From assembly GCA_019358985.1 (NCBI GenBank), contig JAHHIJ010000006.1, positions 1 to 64,000 of the forward strand: a stretch of DNA of 64,000 bases. Reading direction: 5' to 3'. The DNA is from Tolypothrix brevis GSE-NOS-MK-07-07A. Its GTDB lineage: Bacteria; Cyanobacteriota; Cyanobacteriia; Cyanobacteriales; Nostocaceae. This document shows positions 25,154-34,542 of the stretch, one piece after another. A program made the translations under genes and the position numbers. The notes beneath the pieces are model-generated. The model was not told where the DNA came from. It saw only the letters and a program-made list of their open reading frames with translations, and made no database searches. Position 1 is the stretch's first letter; each line of letters starts with the position of its first letter.

Positions 25154-27640
25154 TCAAATTCTCAACAGTTCATCTAGCTGCAAAGTTGGCAAATCTGGAG
25201 GAATCACAGTCCTGCCGATTGTCACTTTATGACTTTCCTGTTGAGTTGCCATATCTATAGCGATCGCTTCTAAGCGAATTTCCAAACAGCCAAAGGGAAT
25301 ATTGAAGTGAGTCATCACCTCCAAATCTCCCAAAGAGTTAGGTAGCAAATTCTTGAGCAAATGCGGACCATCTAGTAACCAGCGAGTTTGACAATCCTCC
25401 ATCCATAACTTCACAGCCATTTGCTCCCGCACGTCAGGCAGATACACCCGCACCCTGATAGATTTACCGGCAATAAGTTCACCTTCTGGTACATCCAGTT
25501 GCGGAATTGGCAACGGACTCCAATTTGTCGCTCCTATACCTAGAGAAACTGATAAATCTGTTACTGGTTCGTCCTTTTGTTCAAACAAACCGCTCTGCGT
25601 AGCATCGGCTTCAAATTGATTTGCTGTATCATCTACGACAAATTCTTGTGTGAACCAAGTTGGCTGTAACTGAGGTGGTAGTTGTGGTACTTCCGGTGAC
25701 AAGGAAACTTCTGATACATTTTCTTCATTTACAGTCTCAGTGTCTTCTTCCACAATATCGCTTTGTTGTGTCCCCACATCAGATACTAACGGCGAATTAA
25801 CATCAGCAGTCAAAGTTTGCTCATCCAAAGAAACCGGATATTCTTCAGAAATAGTCTGGTTAGCTGGATAACTATAGTAATTCTGAGACTGCACATTTAT
25901 CGGTTCCGGCAAAGAATAGCCTTGAGTGTGCATCCACTTTCTAATTAAAGGGGATGAATAGGGGTTATCTGCCGTGATTAACTCAGAAGCTTGGGGGACA
26001 ACTACTTCTGGGTCATAGTTATCCGGCGATCGCACATCCTCAACGCCTTCTAAGCCAGTTGCATTTTCCGACTCAGCTATGGTAGTCTCAAACTGGGAGA
26101 ATTCCTCAGGAGTTTGATCATCCAAAGCATCTTGCCCGTTGCTTTGAACTTCTTCAAAGTCAGTAGACAAGGGTTTAAGCGGTGTCAAATATCTAAAAGT
26201 GGAGCCAGCACTCAGAGAAAGTCTTGTCTGTTCCTCAAATATTGGCACTTGACGCGAGGCAATTATAGTATCTGTTTTCTCTAAATGCTGGGATTTTGAC
26301 GCGGCTAACATTTTAGTTTGCCCGTTAGAAAACGTTGGCAATTCAGGTGATGTCTGGCGACAAGAAGCAGAGCTTCTACGCGCTGCTGCTGATTTCCTTA
26401 GCTTTTGCAGATCAATTCGCGGTGGTAAAGCTTTTTTCGTCGATGCATGAAAAACTAGATTTTGACCTGTTTTTACGCTTTTTACTAGATTAAACAGTTC
26501 TAAATCAAGGGATGATGGTAACGGTTCTTTAGGAATAGGCGATCGCTGATAATCTAGTTCTGGGGTACTATCTTTGACAGCGGTCGTAATTGCCAGTAAT
26601 TCTGTCACATCTGCTGTAATTGTGAAGGACTGACTGGCTAACAGCGTTACCTCACCAATTCCGGCGAGTGCGCCATATAAACTCATCTCTGCTAAAATCA
26701 GCTTAGATTCGCAGTTCAAGGGAATTTCGATTTGGCTAGTGATAATACACGGTAAAATCTTTTCAGGTATTGGTTGCTTTAGTTGAGTTAATATTTCCGA
26801 TTTTTGGGGCGATCGCATTTCAATTTGCACGAATGCCGCACAGACGCTTTCTAAATCTGATGTTTCACTCAGCAGCTCTTGTTTTAATTCTACACGCCCA
26901 TTGAGACAAAGAGTTTCTCCCCAACGAGCAACATAAGTTTCCTGCTCTAAAGTTAGCAGTAATGGTGGCGGTGGTTGCTCTGCTGGAGTCACATCAATCG
27001 CTTCATTATCAAGCAAAGATTCAGAAGCGGGTAAAGCTAACTCTAATAAGTTTTGTAAAATTTGCTCTGCTGTTTCACCTTTGACCCACACTGGAGTAAT
27101 AGGTGCATCAATAATTGCATCTTCATTTTGACTTGACAAAGACTTACTTTGTGTAGTATTTGCTGGCTCTGCCTTAACGCTGATAGTGTTAGAAGTTTGG
27201 GCTGCGGCTGTTGATAAGCTGTTGGGATGAGAAAAAGTATCTGAGTGATGCTCAGAGTTGTCCAATCTGTTGACATCTGATAAAACTGCTGATTGAGGCA
27301 AAACTTGGATTTTGATACTATATTGCCAGGATTTACCGAGCATATCAGACATCAAATCGCCAGAACATCGTAACTCCCAAATTCCCGGTTTCAAGTGGGT
27401 GAAGGGAATTACTGCCATTAAGCCTTCATTATTAGTGCGACGCGATCGCTTTTGAACTCGTCGCTGTATGGGAACTTCCTGAGTGGAGGAGTGGATTACG
27501 CGCACTTCTATATCTATATGAGGACGGTTAGAACGAGCCAAAACTCGATACCGACCTTCCAATATTTCCAAATTTGGCGATTCCAAGGTATGCCAAGAGC
27601 GATCGCCTTGTTTCTGTATCAGAAATTGCCAGTGTTCCAT
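25154..27640 (-). CDS. large cyanobacterial protein of unknown function
   Basis: 828 residues, acidic, with no signal peptide and no membrane helix. The N-terminal ~115 residues (HWQFLIQKQGDRSWHTLESP; WELRCSGD) and the C-terminal ~150 (LIAGKSIRVRVYLPDVREQM; RWLLDGPHLLKNLLPNSLGD) look like folded beta domains. The 400-residue middle is low-complexity and rich in Ser, Glu and Pro. Ig-like or beta-sandwich ends joined by a disordered linker are a reasonable guess, not a known family. It is not in an obvious operon. Confidence 0.7.
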   Translation of the reverse strand: MEHWQFLIQKQGDRSWHTLESPNLEILEGRYRVLARSNRPHIDIEVRVIHSSTQEVPIQRRVQKRSRRTNNEGLMAVIPFTHLKPGIWELRCSGDLMSDMLGKSWQYSIKIQVLPQSAVLSDVNRLDNSEHHSDTFSHPNSLSTAAAQTSNTISVKAEPANTTQSKSLSSQNEDAIIDAPITPVWVKGETAEQILQNLLELALPASESLLDNEAIDVTPAEQPPPPLLLTLEQETYVARWGETLCLNGRVELKQELLSETSDLESVCAAFVQIEMRSPQKSEILTQLKQPIPEKILPCIITSQIEIPLNCESKLILAEMSLYGALAGIGEVTLLASQSFTITADVTELLAITTAVKDSTPELDYQRSPIPKEPLPSSLDLELFNLVKSVKTGQNLVFHASTKKALPPRIDLQKLRKSAAARRSSASCRQTSPELPTFSNGQTKMLAASKSQHLEKTDTIIASRQVPIFEEQTRLSLSAGSTFRYLTPLKPLSTDFEEVQSNGQDALDDQTPEEFSQFETTIAESENATGLEGVEDVRSPDNYDPEVVVPQASELITADNPYSSPLIRKWMHTQGYSLPEPINVQSQNYYSYPANQTISEEYPVSLDEQTLTADVNSPLVSDVGTQQSDIVEEDTETVNEENVSEVSLSPEVPQLPPQLQPTWFTQEFVVDDTANQFEADATQSGLFEQKDEPVTDLSVSLGIGATNWSPLPIPQLDVPEGELIAGKSIRVRVYLPDVREQMAVKLWMEDCQTRWLLDGPHLLKNLLPNSLGDLEVMTHFNIPFGCLEIRLEAIAIDMATQQESHKVTIGRTVIPPDLPTLQLDELLRI

Positions 27641-27742
27641 TGTAAGTGATGCCGAAACCGAAGGGAAGCACAGTAATATTTTGCATTACTTTGCTTGCCA
27701 GTGTACATCAGTAAGTTGTAATTGCATAACCTGTTTATACAA

Positions 27743-27847
27743 CAATACAGTTCAGTTAAGGAATTGGTGGTAAAAAATGGTATGCATGTAGAGACGTAGC
27801 ACTTGGTAGTCTCTACGAGGATTTGGGGCTTAACACCAACGGTATTG
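27743..27847. repeat. MITE-like element (CAATACCGTTCAGTTAAG family), copy 1
   Basis: The left arm CAATACAGTTCAGTTAAG and the right arm CTTAACACCAACGGTATTG enclose GTAGAGACGTAGCACTTGGTAG and CTCTACGAGGATTTGGGGCT. A copy with perfect 18-base arms lies at 56736-56835. This copy ends 4 bases before the start codon of the next gene and so provides its upstream region. Confidence 0.7.
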
Positions 27848-27851
27848 GAAT

Positions 27852-28814
27852 ATGACCGACAACCCACAAACTGAATTTGACTCGCCTTGGAAAGATATCC
27901 TGGAAAGATATTTTGAGGATTTCATGCTATTCTTTTTCCCCCAAGCGCATCGAAGGATTGATTGGACTAAAAAGCATGAATTTCTTGATAAAGAACTTCT
28001 TTCTGTGGTAGGTGACGCAGAAATTGGAACGCGATTTGCTGATAAATTAGTCAAGATTTATCGGATGACTGGAGAAGAAAATTGGATTCTTATTCATGTA
28101 GAAGTTCAAAGCCAAGAAGAATCTAATTTTGCTTCCAGGATGTACACCTACAATTATCGTATTTACGATAAATATCAAAAGTTTGTAGTATCTTTGGCAG
28201 TTCTCGGTGATGAAAACCCAAGTTGGCGACCATCACAATTTAATTCTCAACTCTTTGGTTGTAGGATAAATTTTCGATTTCCAGTGATAAAACTGCTAGA
28301 CTACGAACAAAGGTTATCCGAACTTGAAGTTAGTCGTAATCCCTTTGCTACGGTAGTTATGGCGCATCTCCAAGCTAAGGTAACAACCAGCGATCGCATT
28401 GAGCGCAAGCAACAAAAACTAACTTTGGTAAAAAGGTTGTACGACCTGGGATTTGAGCGGGATTCGATAATTATCTTATTCAAGTTTATTGATTGGATGA
28501 TGACTTTACCCGCCAATTTAGCACGGGAGTTTTGGCAAGAATATAGTAGTTTCGAGGAATCTAGACGTATGCAGTATGTAACGAGTGTTGAGCGCATTGG
28601 CATTGAAAAAGGTGTTCGCCAAGGTTTATTAGAAGCAATTGAACTTGGTTTGGAACTAAAATTTGGTAGGGATGCATTATCAGTTATGGAAGAAATATCT
28701 CAAATTGATGAAATAGAACAATTACGAGGAATCAAAGAAGGGATAAAAACAGTTGCTTCAGTGGAAGAGTTAAAGCAAATTTATCAACCAGGAATTGAGG
28801 AAGGATATGAATAA
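27852..28814 (+). CDS. Rpn-family recombination-promoting nuclease/putative transposase
   Basis: 320 residues. The N-terminal PD-(D/E)XK-like domain shows DSPWKDILERYFEDFMLFFF, a DAEIGTRFADKLVKI region and the catalytic-type IHVEVQSQEES (E.Q). YTYNYRIYDKYQ follows. The C-terminal part is helical (ERIGIEKGVRQGLLEAIELG). The family (RpnA-type, often in many copies in cyanobacteria) comprises nucleases that promote recombination. A MITE-like repeat ends 4 bases upstream, so it may lack a normal promoter. Confidence 0.8.
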   Translation: MTDNPQTEFDSPWKDILERYFEDFMLFFFPQAHRRIDWTKKHEFLDKELLSVVGDAEIGTRFADKLVKIYRMTGEENWILIHVEVQSQEESNFASRMYTYNYRIYDKYQKFVVSLAVLGDENPSWRPSQFNSQLFGCRINFRFPVIKLLDYEQRLSELEVSRNPFATVVMAHLQAKVTTSDRIERKQQKLTLVKRLYDLGFERDSIIILFKFIDWMMTLPANLAREFWQEYSSFEESRRMQYVTSVERIGIEKGVRQGLLEAIELGLELKFGRDALSVMEEISQIDEIEQLRGIKEGIKTVASVEELKQIYQPGIEEGYE

Positions 28815-28852
28815 AGAGCGATCGCTTACCGAGCGCTAACGATGCGATCGCT

Positions 28853-29512
28853 TTACTTTACTTCTGTAACTTCACCTAAGCGGGTAAAGCGAATTTCAAT
28901 GCGTCGTCGTGTGGCATCCCCCTGACGCTGGTTCTTTGGTATAGGGGCAAACCCCCCATTTGGTAGTATTAACTGTGCAGCTGAATAGGCACGAAAATTA
29001 ATTCCTTGCATCCTACTCTCTTGTTTTTGGATGTCAAGCAACACTCTGACAACTGCGAGGGAACGCATCAATCCTAAGTCGGCGTTAGAGCCTGCTTTCA
29101 GATCGCCAACTCTTATTTCGCCACTAGCTACTTTTTCTAAATTCTGGTCTAAATTGCTTGTGATACTACCAATAGATTCTTCATCAGTATGACCGATTAT
29201 TTCAACCGTATCTATGTCAAAATCTTTTGTATTTTTTTCAATTTTTGGTACGATTGTACCTCTGATATAATCAGACATTGCCTTTGGTATTTCCGCGCTA
29301 CCAGGGTCAAATCGGTGATTTTCATCTTTTATGAACAAAATTGGCGGTGTGCATGTATTTTTATTATTAGATATTTGCGATATTGTATACTTGGCGCTAG
29401 CTATTAACAGTAAGAAAAGAAGTATCATGAAGGCATTGGACATTAAGTCTGTGAAAGCAGACCAAATATTCAGGTCTTCATTGTAATGAGTATTGCGCGA
29501 GCGACGAGGCAT
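28853..29512 (-). CDS. MotB/OmpA-like membrane protein of the tubulin-like operon
   Basis: 219 residues. One N-terminal helix (SAFTDLMSNAFMILLFLLLI) carries an Asp at its start, as in MotB/ZorB ion-binding helices. A periplasmic OmpA-like domain follows (about 85-215): FDPGSAEIPKAMSDYI, TVEIIGHTDEESIG and GDATRRRIEIRFT, a typical peptidoglycan-binding motif series. It is the last gene of a four-gene operon, 10 bases after the MotA-like gene. It would anchor a stator to the cell wall. Confidence 0.85.
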   Translation of the reverse strand: MPRRSRNTHYNEDLNIWSAFTDLMSNAFMILLFLLLIASAKYTISQISNNKNTCTPPILFIKDENHRFDPGSAEIPKAMSDYIRGTIVPKIEKNTKDFDIDTVEIIGHTDEESIGSITSNLDQNLEKVASGEIRVGDLKAGSNADLGLMRSLAVVRVLLDIQKQESRMQGINFRAYSAAQLILPNGGFAPIPKNQRQGDATRRRIEIRFTRLGEVTEVK

Positions 29513-29522
29513 AATTGAAAGC

Positions 29523-31184
29523 TTAGGTTATTTTATCTATCTGTGCTTTTTTAATTTGAGAAAGTTCTTCCTTAATGTTGCTAAGTTGTTCAATACATTG
29601 TTGAATTTTTGTTCCTAAATTTTGATAAATTTTGGTATTATATTCAGTTGCTTGTTGAATACCTCCAAGCAAGCGATCGCCTACATTTTTGTATTCGGAA
29701 GTTGCTTTTGCATTGTTGTCTTTGAGTAACTCCATCAAATCTAAGTTTAATGTGTCAACTTTGACGTTTAATTGGTTTGCATAACCTTCTAGATTCGAGA
29801 CAATAGTGTGAAATTGTTGGTTGTTAGTGTCGAGTTGTTCAGATAACTTTAAAACAAAGCGATCGCCTAAAGACTCAATTCCCAAATTTACCCCTTCCGT
29901 ATAGCTTCTAACCATACCTACCAACTCAGTCAGGGTAACTTCTACCCCATTGAAACTATCAGCTTTATTCGCAATTTTTTCCTCTAAATTATCAATTTTT
30001 TTAGTCACTCTTCCTAAATTAGTAGCACCTTGCTTAAGTTGAGGAATAATCTCGCTCAGAGAGTTTTGGTTAGTTTGATGCAAGTCTAATACTTTCACCG
30101 AAGTTTGATTCACACTTCTTATTTCTTCTCCCAAACGCTGAAGTTCAGTCACTACTGTTGCAATAGATATTACAGTCTCAGCTAAACTTGCAGCAGACTG
30201 AGAAAATCTTGTTTGTGTGTTAGCTAAATCTACTGTAGCATCTGATAATCTCTGGGGAAACTGGCTTTTTTCAAAAGTGTCAGCAGCTTGTTTAAATATC
30301 TTAGATTTTTCCTTCAATTCTTCACCGGCAATCTTAAAATTGGTAGCAGCAGCAGATATAGTGCCAGAAGAGACTGTAAAACCCTCATAAACTTGTCTTG
30401 CTAGTTCATTGGCTTTTTTATTTTCTTCAGCAATTTCTTTGGCTACTTTTCCTAAAGATTGCTCAACGACATCCCGAACATTCTTACCAAAGTTAGTTAA
30501 AAATTCATTTTGCAAATTAGCCATTCTGTCAACAGCTTTATCAAGACGAGTATGACCATCTATTGTTGGTTGATAAATATTGTCTAAGTAATCTTCTAAA
30601 GAACTAATAAGTCGATACTTGGCTTGGCTAGTATTTTTTAACCAGTTAAATATCGTCAAGATAACACTAAATAATAGTCCTATTAAACTAGTAAAAAAGG
30701 CAATGCTCATGCCTTGTAATGGTTTCTTTAATTCAGCCACTAAACTAGTTATATCACTAGCAGCGGTTTGATTGATTGCTTGATTGAGTGCTGACAAACT
30801 AATTGTAATACCCAAAAAAGTACCGAATAAGCCAAACGCTAATAATAAGTTAGGTAGAATGCGGCAGAAATAATCGATTTGGTCACAACTAATTTTTTTA
30901 GGAAAAAATTGCACTTTAATCTTTTCTTGACTATAAACTTGGTCAATTAAAGCTGCCGTATTAACATTATCTAATTGAATACTAGCTTGTTTAAATCTGC
31001 TTTTGAGATTTATTACAGTCTGAGGTTCTCTTACACTTGTGTTTCCACCAATCAGCATTTTTACTTTGTCAGCTTCTTCAACCAGATGTTGATAGAGAGA
31101 CAAGCGTGAAAAAATAGCAGCTATAGATGGCAAAATAACGAGTACAACAGTGAAAAAAATTAAGTAAGGTGGTATCAATGGCAT
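29523..31184 (-). CDS. MotA/TolQ/ExbB-like channel with long coiled-coil tail
   Basis: 553 residues. An N-terminal helix (LIFFTVVLVILPSIAAIF) is followed by two helices in the conserved channel layout (LLLAFGLFGTFLGITISLSA and GMSIAFFTSLIGLLFSVILT), with about 350 residues of helical, coiled-coil sequence behind them, rich in Ala, Gln, Asn and Leu heptads. This matches MotA/TolQ/ExbB proteins and, by the long tail, ZorA of the Zorya defence system. It should form an ion-driven stator with the neighbouring MotB-like protein. The role of the tail is unknown. Confidence 0.82.
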   Translation of the reverse strand: MPLIPPYLIFFTVVLVILPSIAAIFSRLSLYQHLVEEADKVKMLIGGNTSVREPQTVINLKSRFKQASIQLDNVNTAALIDQVYSQEKIKVQFFPKKISCDQIDYFCRILPNLLLAFGLFGTFLGITISLSALNQAINQTAASDITSLVAELKKPLQGMSIAFFTSLIGLLFSVILTIFNWLKNTSQAKYRLISSLEDYLDNIYQPTIDGHTRLDKAVDRMANLQNEFLTNFGKNVRDVVEQSLGKVAKEIAEENKKANELARQVYEGFTVSSGTISAAATNFKIAGEELKEKSKIFKQAADTFEKSQFPQRLSDATVDLANTQTRFSQSAASLAETVISIATVVTELQRLGEEIRSVNQTSVKVLDLHQTNQNSLSEIIPQLKQGATNLGRVTKKIDNLEEKIANKADSFNGVEVTLTELVGMVRSYTEGVNLGIESLGDRFVLKLSEQLDTNNQQFHTIVSNLEGYANQLNVKVDTLNLDLMELLKDNNAKATSEYKNVGDRLLGGIQQATEYNTKIYQNLGTKIQQCIEQLSNIKEELSQIKKAQIDKIT

Positions 31185-31275
31185 AAAAATACTCTTAATA
31201 TTTGGGGAGGATATTAAAAACTAGTTTGTAGTTTTAATTGCGATATCCGCGCATCAAAACTACAAAATAGCTGTA

Positions 31276-34200
31276 TTAGACTGGGTATTTATTGAATATT
31301 TCTTGACGCTTGCGATCGTACTCTTCTTGACTTAGAATACCATCATCAAAATCTTCTTTTAACTGCTTGATTTCTAAACGTCGTTTTGTCATATTATCGC
31401 CATCTACAGGGTAATGAACAACAACTATCTCTCCAGAAATAGCTTTTTGATTTGATGTATTTGTTGGCGGATTTTGTTGTTGTGCAGTTTTAAGTAGCTG
31501 CTCTAGCTTTCGACGGAAACGATTAATAATTCCTTCTTTAACTGTGGGATCATTGTTTGCAGAAGTTCCTAATACTGTAGCTTTGTAGGGGTAATTAGGA
31601 CTATCTTCAGGTAATTTATCAACTTCCTTGATAAACTGCCGCAGTTTAGGAAAATATTCATTGTCCCAGAGTTCAGGTTGTCTTTCTATTTGAGCAATTT
31701 CATCATCTAAAAGCTTCTGCAAAGTTTCACTCATATCCTTGCGGTTAGCAAGTTCCTCTAAAGCTTGACTCCACTCACGATTCAGAGATGCAGTATTATA
31801 ACTATAGCGAGATTTATCATAATATTGAAATTCTAATTGATGGTTTTCCTGGTTTTCCTCTAATAACCCAAACGCTAGACAAGGATAGAAAATATCCTCC
31901 AATTCCTCGATTCTTCTCGCATCAGGAGGGATGATATCAGGAAATGTTGCGCGAGAGTCATTATGTAGAAAAGATGTAGGAGAATTCTGTTCTCTGATGT
32001 AGGGGTTTCTCATCCTTTCTAGATTGCCAATTAATCTCAGAGGAAAACCAGCGTACTCATTCACAATTAAAATTTCGTCGTCAGCTTGAGTCGCTTTGAA
32101 GACACTTGTAGCAATTCCCAAATCCTGTTCTAGCAAATCTTTAAACTGTTTTACTTCTAACTCATCTCTGTCCTTAAACCCGATTAATTTACTACTTTTA
32201 GCAAGGTCATCATGGAAGTAAGGATCAGTCAAATTCAAGCGTAGGAGAGGTTCAGCTTCTTGCATAATTTGTGCGAAACGAGTTGAACGCGCTGCAAGTG
32301 AGTACTTTTCCATAAAGCGCTTAATTACATTAACTATATTGTCACCGCGATTAGTGAATATGCTGTCAACTTTGAGATTAACTTCTTTTTGTAATTGGTA
32401 TGGATTCGTGCGATCGCGATCTATAAAACTTGCTAAAGATTGTCCCCGTCCTGTTGGTTCTGTAATCGCTGAACTCACAAATACTAACAGCTGGCGAACA
32501 TCATCTTCTGGTAACATATTTTGGTAACAGCAATCAATATCTTCACTATCAAATATTGCTTCACCGCTCATTTCATCAAAATTCAGTTGTTTCAATTCCC
32601 GCTCCTGTTTCTCATAAGCGCTTTGCAAATTTTCTACGCTTGCATTAAAAGCAGCTAGTTGAGTTGCTCTTTCTTGAACATGTCTTTGCAACTCACTGAC
32701 AATTCGTAGCGCTTCTTGGAAGACTTCCAATTCAAAGTTATGCTTAATCAGTTCATAGACTTCCCGTACCACCCTTTTAGCTTCAGCTTGTACTTGGCTA
32801 TTTTTATTATTGAGTAAACGAATCCCACCTTTTTGTTCAATGTCTTCAATTATTTGTTCAGTATCACGCCATTTTACATCTACATCTTCCAAGCGTTTCA
32901 TACTGCCAATGTTGGTGATTTCTTCCTGAATATTATGTTGATAGTTATGCAATTCATGTTGTAAAGCATCTAGCCAGTTGCGCGTACTTTTAATCGAAAA
33001 TTTAGGTTCTCCGGGAGTAAGTAATTGATTGATAAAGTCGTCAATATTTGTTTTCAGTTCTTTACTGATTGTCGGACGAATTTGTTGCACTTTTGTTAGC
33101 CAAATTCCCCTACTACTTTCAGTTTCACCTGGTTGAATTTTCCGAAATTGTTCGCGAAACTCTCTTGACAACTGTTGGCGAATACCATTCCGGTCATCTT
33201 TATTTTGGCAATCAGAGATTGACCGTTCTAATTTATTTCTCCAAGCGTTGATTATATTACTAAAATTTTTATTAGATTCTTGGACAGATTCAGTTAGTCT
33301 GGTAGTTATACCATCCTTTTTCCCTTCGTCGCTGTGCCAACGATACTGAATTAAAAATTGTTCCAGTAAACTTGAGGTATCTGGACTTTGACCTTCGCCA
33401 TTTAACCAGAATTTTACTAGCTCTAAACGGACACTATTTAAAGCGACTTGAACAATGGTATCGCGAGGGAAATAAATAGCCGCTAGCCCAAATGTTAAAA
33501 AGCGTTGGACATTCTGACGCGGGTGTTTATCCCCCTGAATCATGTGTTGCAGAAAGTTGTCTCTGTTGCCTTTAACTACTGGTGCTAATTCACCAGAAAA
33601 GTCTAAAGCAATCTTATGAGCAATGACGTTGCACAACTTACCCTGTCCTAAGATTTGATACTCGCCACTTGTTTGACTGGAAACTAAATAAGTGTAGTCA
33701 AAAGGTGGTCGTTGCTCCTGCACATACACCAAATTTTGAATATCATAATAAGCTTCAAACTTTGTGCCGGGACTGCTGTAATAATTTAATTCTTTGAGAG
33801 CAGCATAAGTATTGGCACTCATATTAGGAGTGTTACCATACAATTCTGGACTAATCACTAAATAGCCGACAATTTGACCTCCTTGACCGCCATAAAGATG
33901 CCTAAGACTATAAGCAACATCTAAAAACATCCCGCTTCCTGTACCGCCGCAAAGAGAACCCACGACAAAAATATTGAGTCCTGGTTCCACTCTTAAACCT
34001 TCTCTTAGCAATAGAGAATCATGTCCTCTTGTACGTTTTTCTGCTGTTTCAATTGCTGTTTTAATCTTTTGATAATTGTGGAAAAAAGCCAGTCTTCCAA
34101 CAGGTCTAATCCCTTTTGCACCTTCTTCCACTGCTTTAATATTTCGCAGTAATTGCGGGGGAAACCAGATACCAATATGGTCATAGGGACCGTGGCGAGT

Positions 34201-34524
34201 GTATTCTGAACGCCGCTCCAATCCTTCCACAAACATAGTAACCTCAGCAGAGGACATGGTAGCACTGACTTTTTCCGCTTCCCGAAAGCTGAGGTCAACA
34301 CCATGATAAGTACTTCCTGTACGAATACCAGTTACTTGGGTTGCAGCTTTATCTGTATCGATGTGGACAAAACTAACAATTGGTAAGTTGTTTAAATGGT
34401 CATAGCGGTCTACAATTAGCCGCCGAATTCGCATCAAAACATCCCTTCCAGTACCGCCTAATCCTATACAAATTGTGCGATTAATTCCGCGATATTGAAG
34501 TTCATTTCCAGTGCTGTTAATCAT
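31276..34524 (-). CDS. large tubulin/FtsZ-like GTPase (Tubulin_2 type)
   Basis: 1082 residues. The N-terminal GTPase shows TICIGLGGTGRDVLMRIRRL and the tubulin signature VVGSLCGGTGSGMFLDVAYS near residue 195, followed by a long, mostly helical region (about 400-1000). The last 40 residues (RRLEIKQLKEDFDDGILSQE, EYDRKRQEI) look like a SHOCT-type short domain. This is the FtsZ-like family reported with vWA and OmpA proteins and suggested to remodel membranes (Makarova and Koonin, from memory). It starts 18 bases after the vWA gene. Confidence 0.85.
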   Translation of the reverse strand: MINSTGNELQYRGINRTICIGLGGTGRDVLMRIRRLIVDRYDHLNNLPIVSFVHIDTDKAATQVTGIRTGSTYHGVDLSFREAEKVSATMSSAEVTMFVEGLERRSEYTRHGPYDHIGIWFPPQLLRNIKAVEEGAKGIRPVGRLAFFHNYQKIKTAIETAEKRTRGHDSLLLREGLRVEPGLNIFVVGSLCGGTGSGMFLDVAYSLRHLYGGQGGQIVGYLVISPELYGNTPNMSANTYAALKELNYYSSPGTKFEAYYDIQNLVYVQEQRPPFDYTYLVSSQTSGEYQILGQGKLCNVIAHKIALDFSGELAPVVKGNRDNFLQHMIQGDKHPRQNVQRFLTFGLAAIYFPRDTIVQVALNSVRLELVKFWLNGEGQSPDTSSLLEQFLIQYRWHSDEGKKDGITTRLTESVQESNKNFSNIINAWRNKLERSISDCQNKDDRNGIRQQLSREFREQFRKIQPGETESSRGIWLTKVQQIRPTISKELKTNIDDFINQLLTPGEPKFSIKSTRNWLDALQHELHNYQHNIQEEITNIGSMKRLEDVDVKWRDTEQIIEDIEQKGGIRLLNNKNSQVQAEAKRVVREVYELIKHNFELEVFQEALRIVSELQRHVQERATQLAAFNASVENLQSAYEKQERELKQLNFDEMSGEAIFDSEDIDCCYQNMLPEDDVRQLLVFVSSAITEPTGRGQSLASFIDRDRTNPYQLQKEVNLKVDSIFTNRGDNIVNVIKRFMEKYSLAARSTRFAQIMQEAEPLLRLNLTDPYFHDDLAKSSKLIGFKDRDELEVKQFKDLLEQDLGIATSVFKATQADDEILIVNEYAGFPLRLIGNLERMRNPYIREQNSPTSFLHNDSRATFPDIIPPDARRIEELEDIFYPCLAFGLLEENQENHQLEFQYYDKSRYSYNTASLNREWSQALEELANRKDMSETLQKLLDDEIAQIERQPELWDNEYFPKLRQFIKEVDKLPEDSPNYPYKATVLGTSANNDPTVKEGIINRFRRKLEQLLKTAQQQNPPTNTSNQKAISGEIVVVHYPVDGDNMTKRRLEIKQLKEDFDDGILSQEEYDRKRQEIFNKYPV

Positions 34525-34542
34525 GCTTTCATTCCTTAGTTA

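Noticed and set aside
28853-31184. Possible complete Zorya defence system (zorA-zorB)
   Set aside because: Only the stator-like pair resembles Zorya. No ZorC, ZorD or ZorE-type gene is near, and the upstream partners are tubulin-like and vWA proteins instead.
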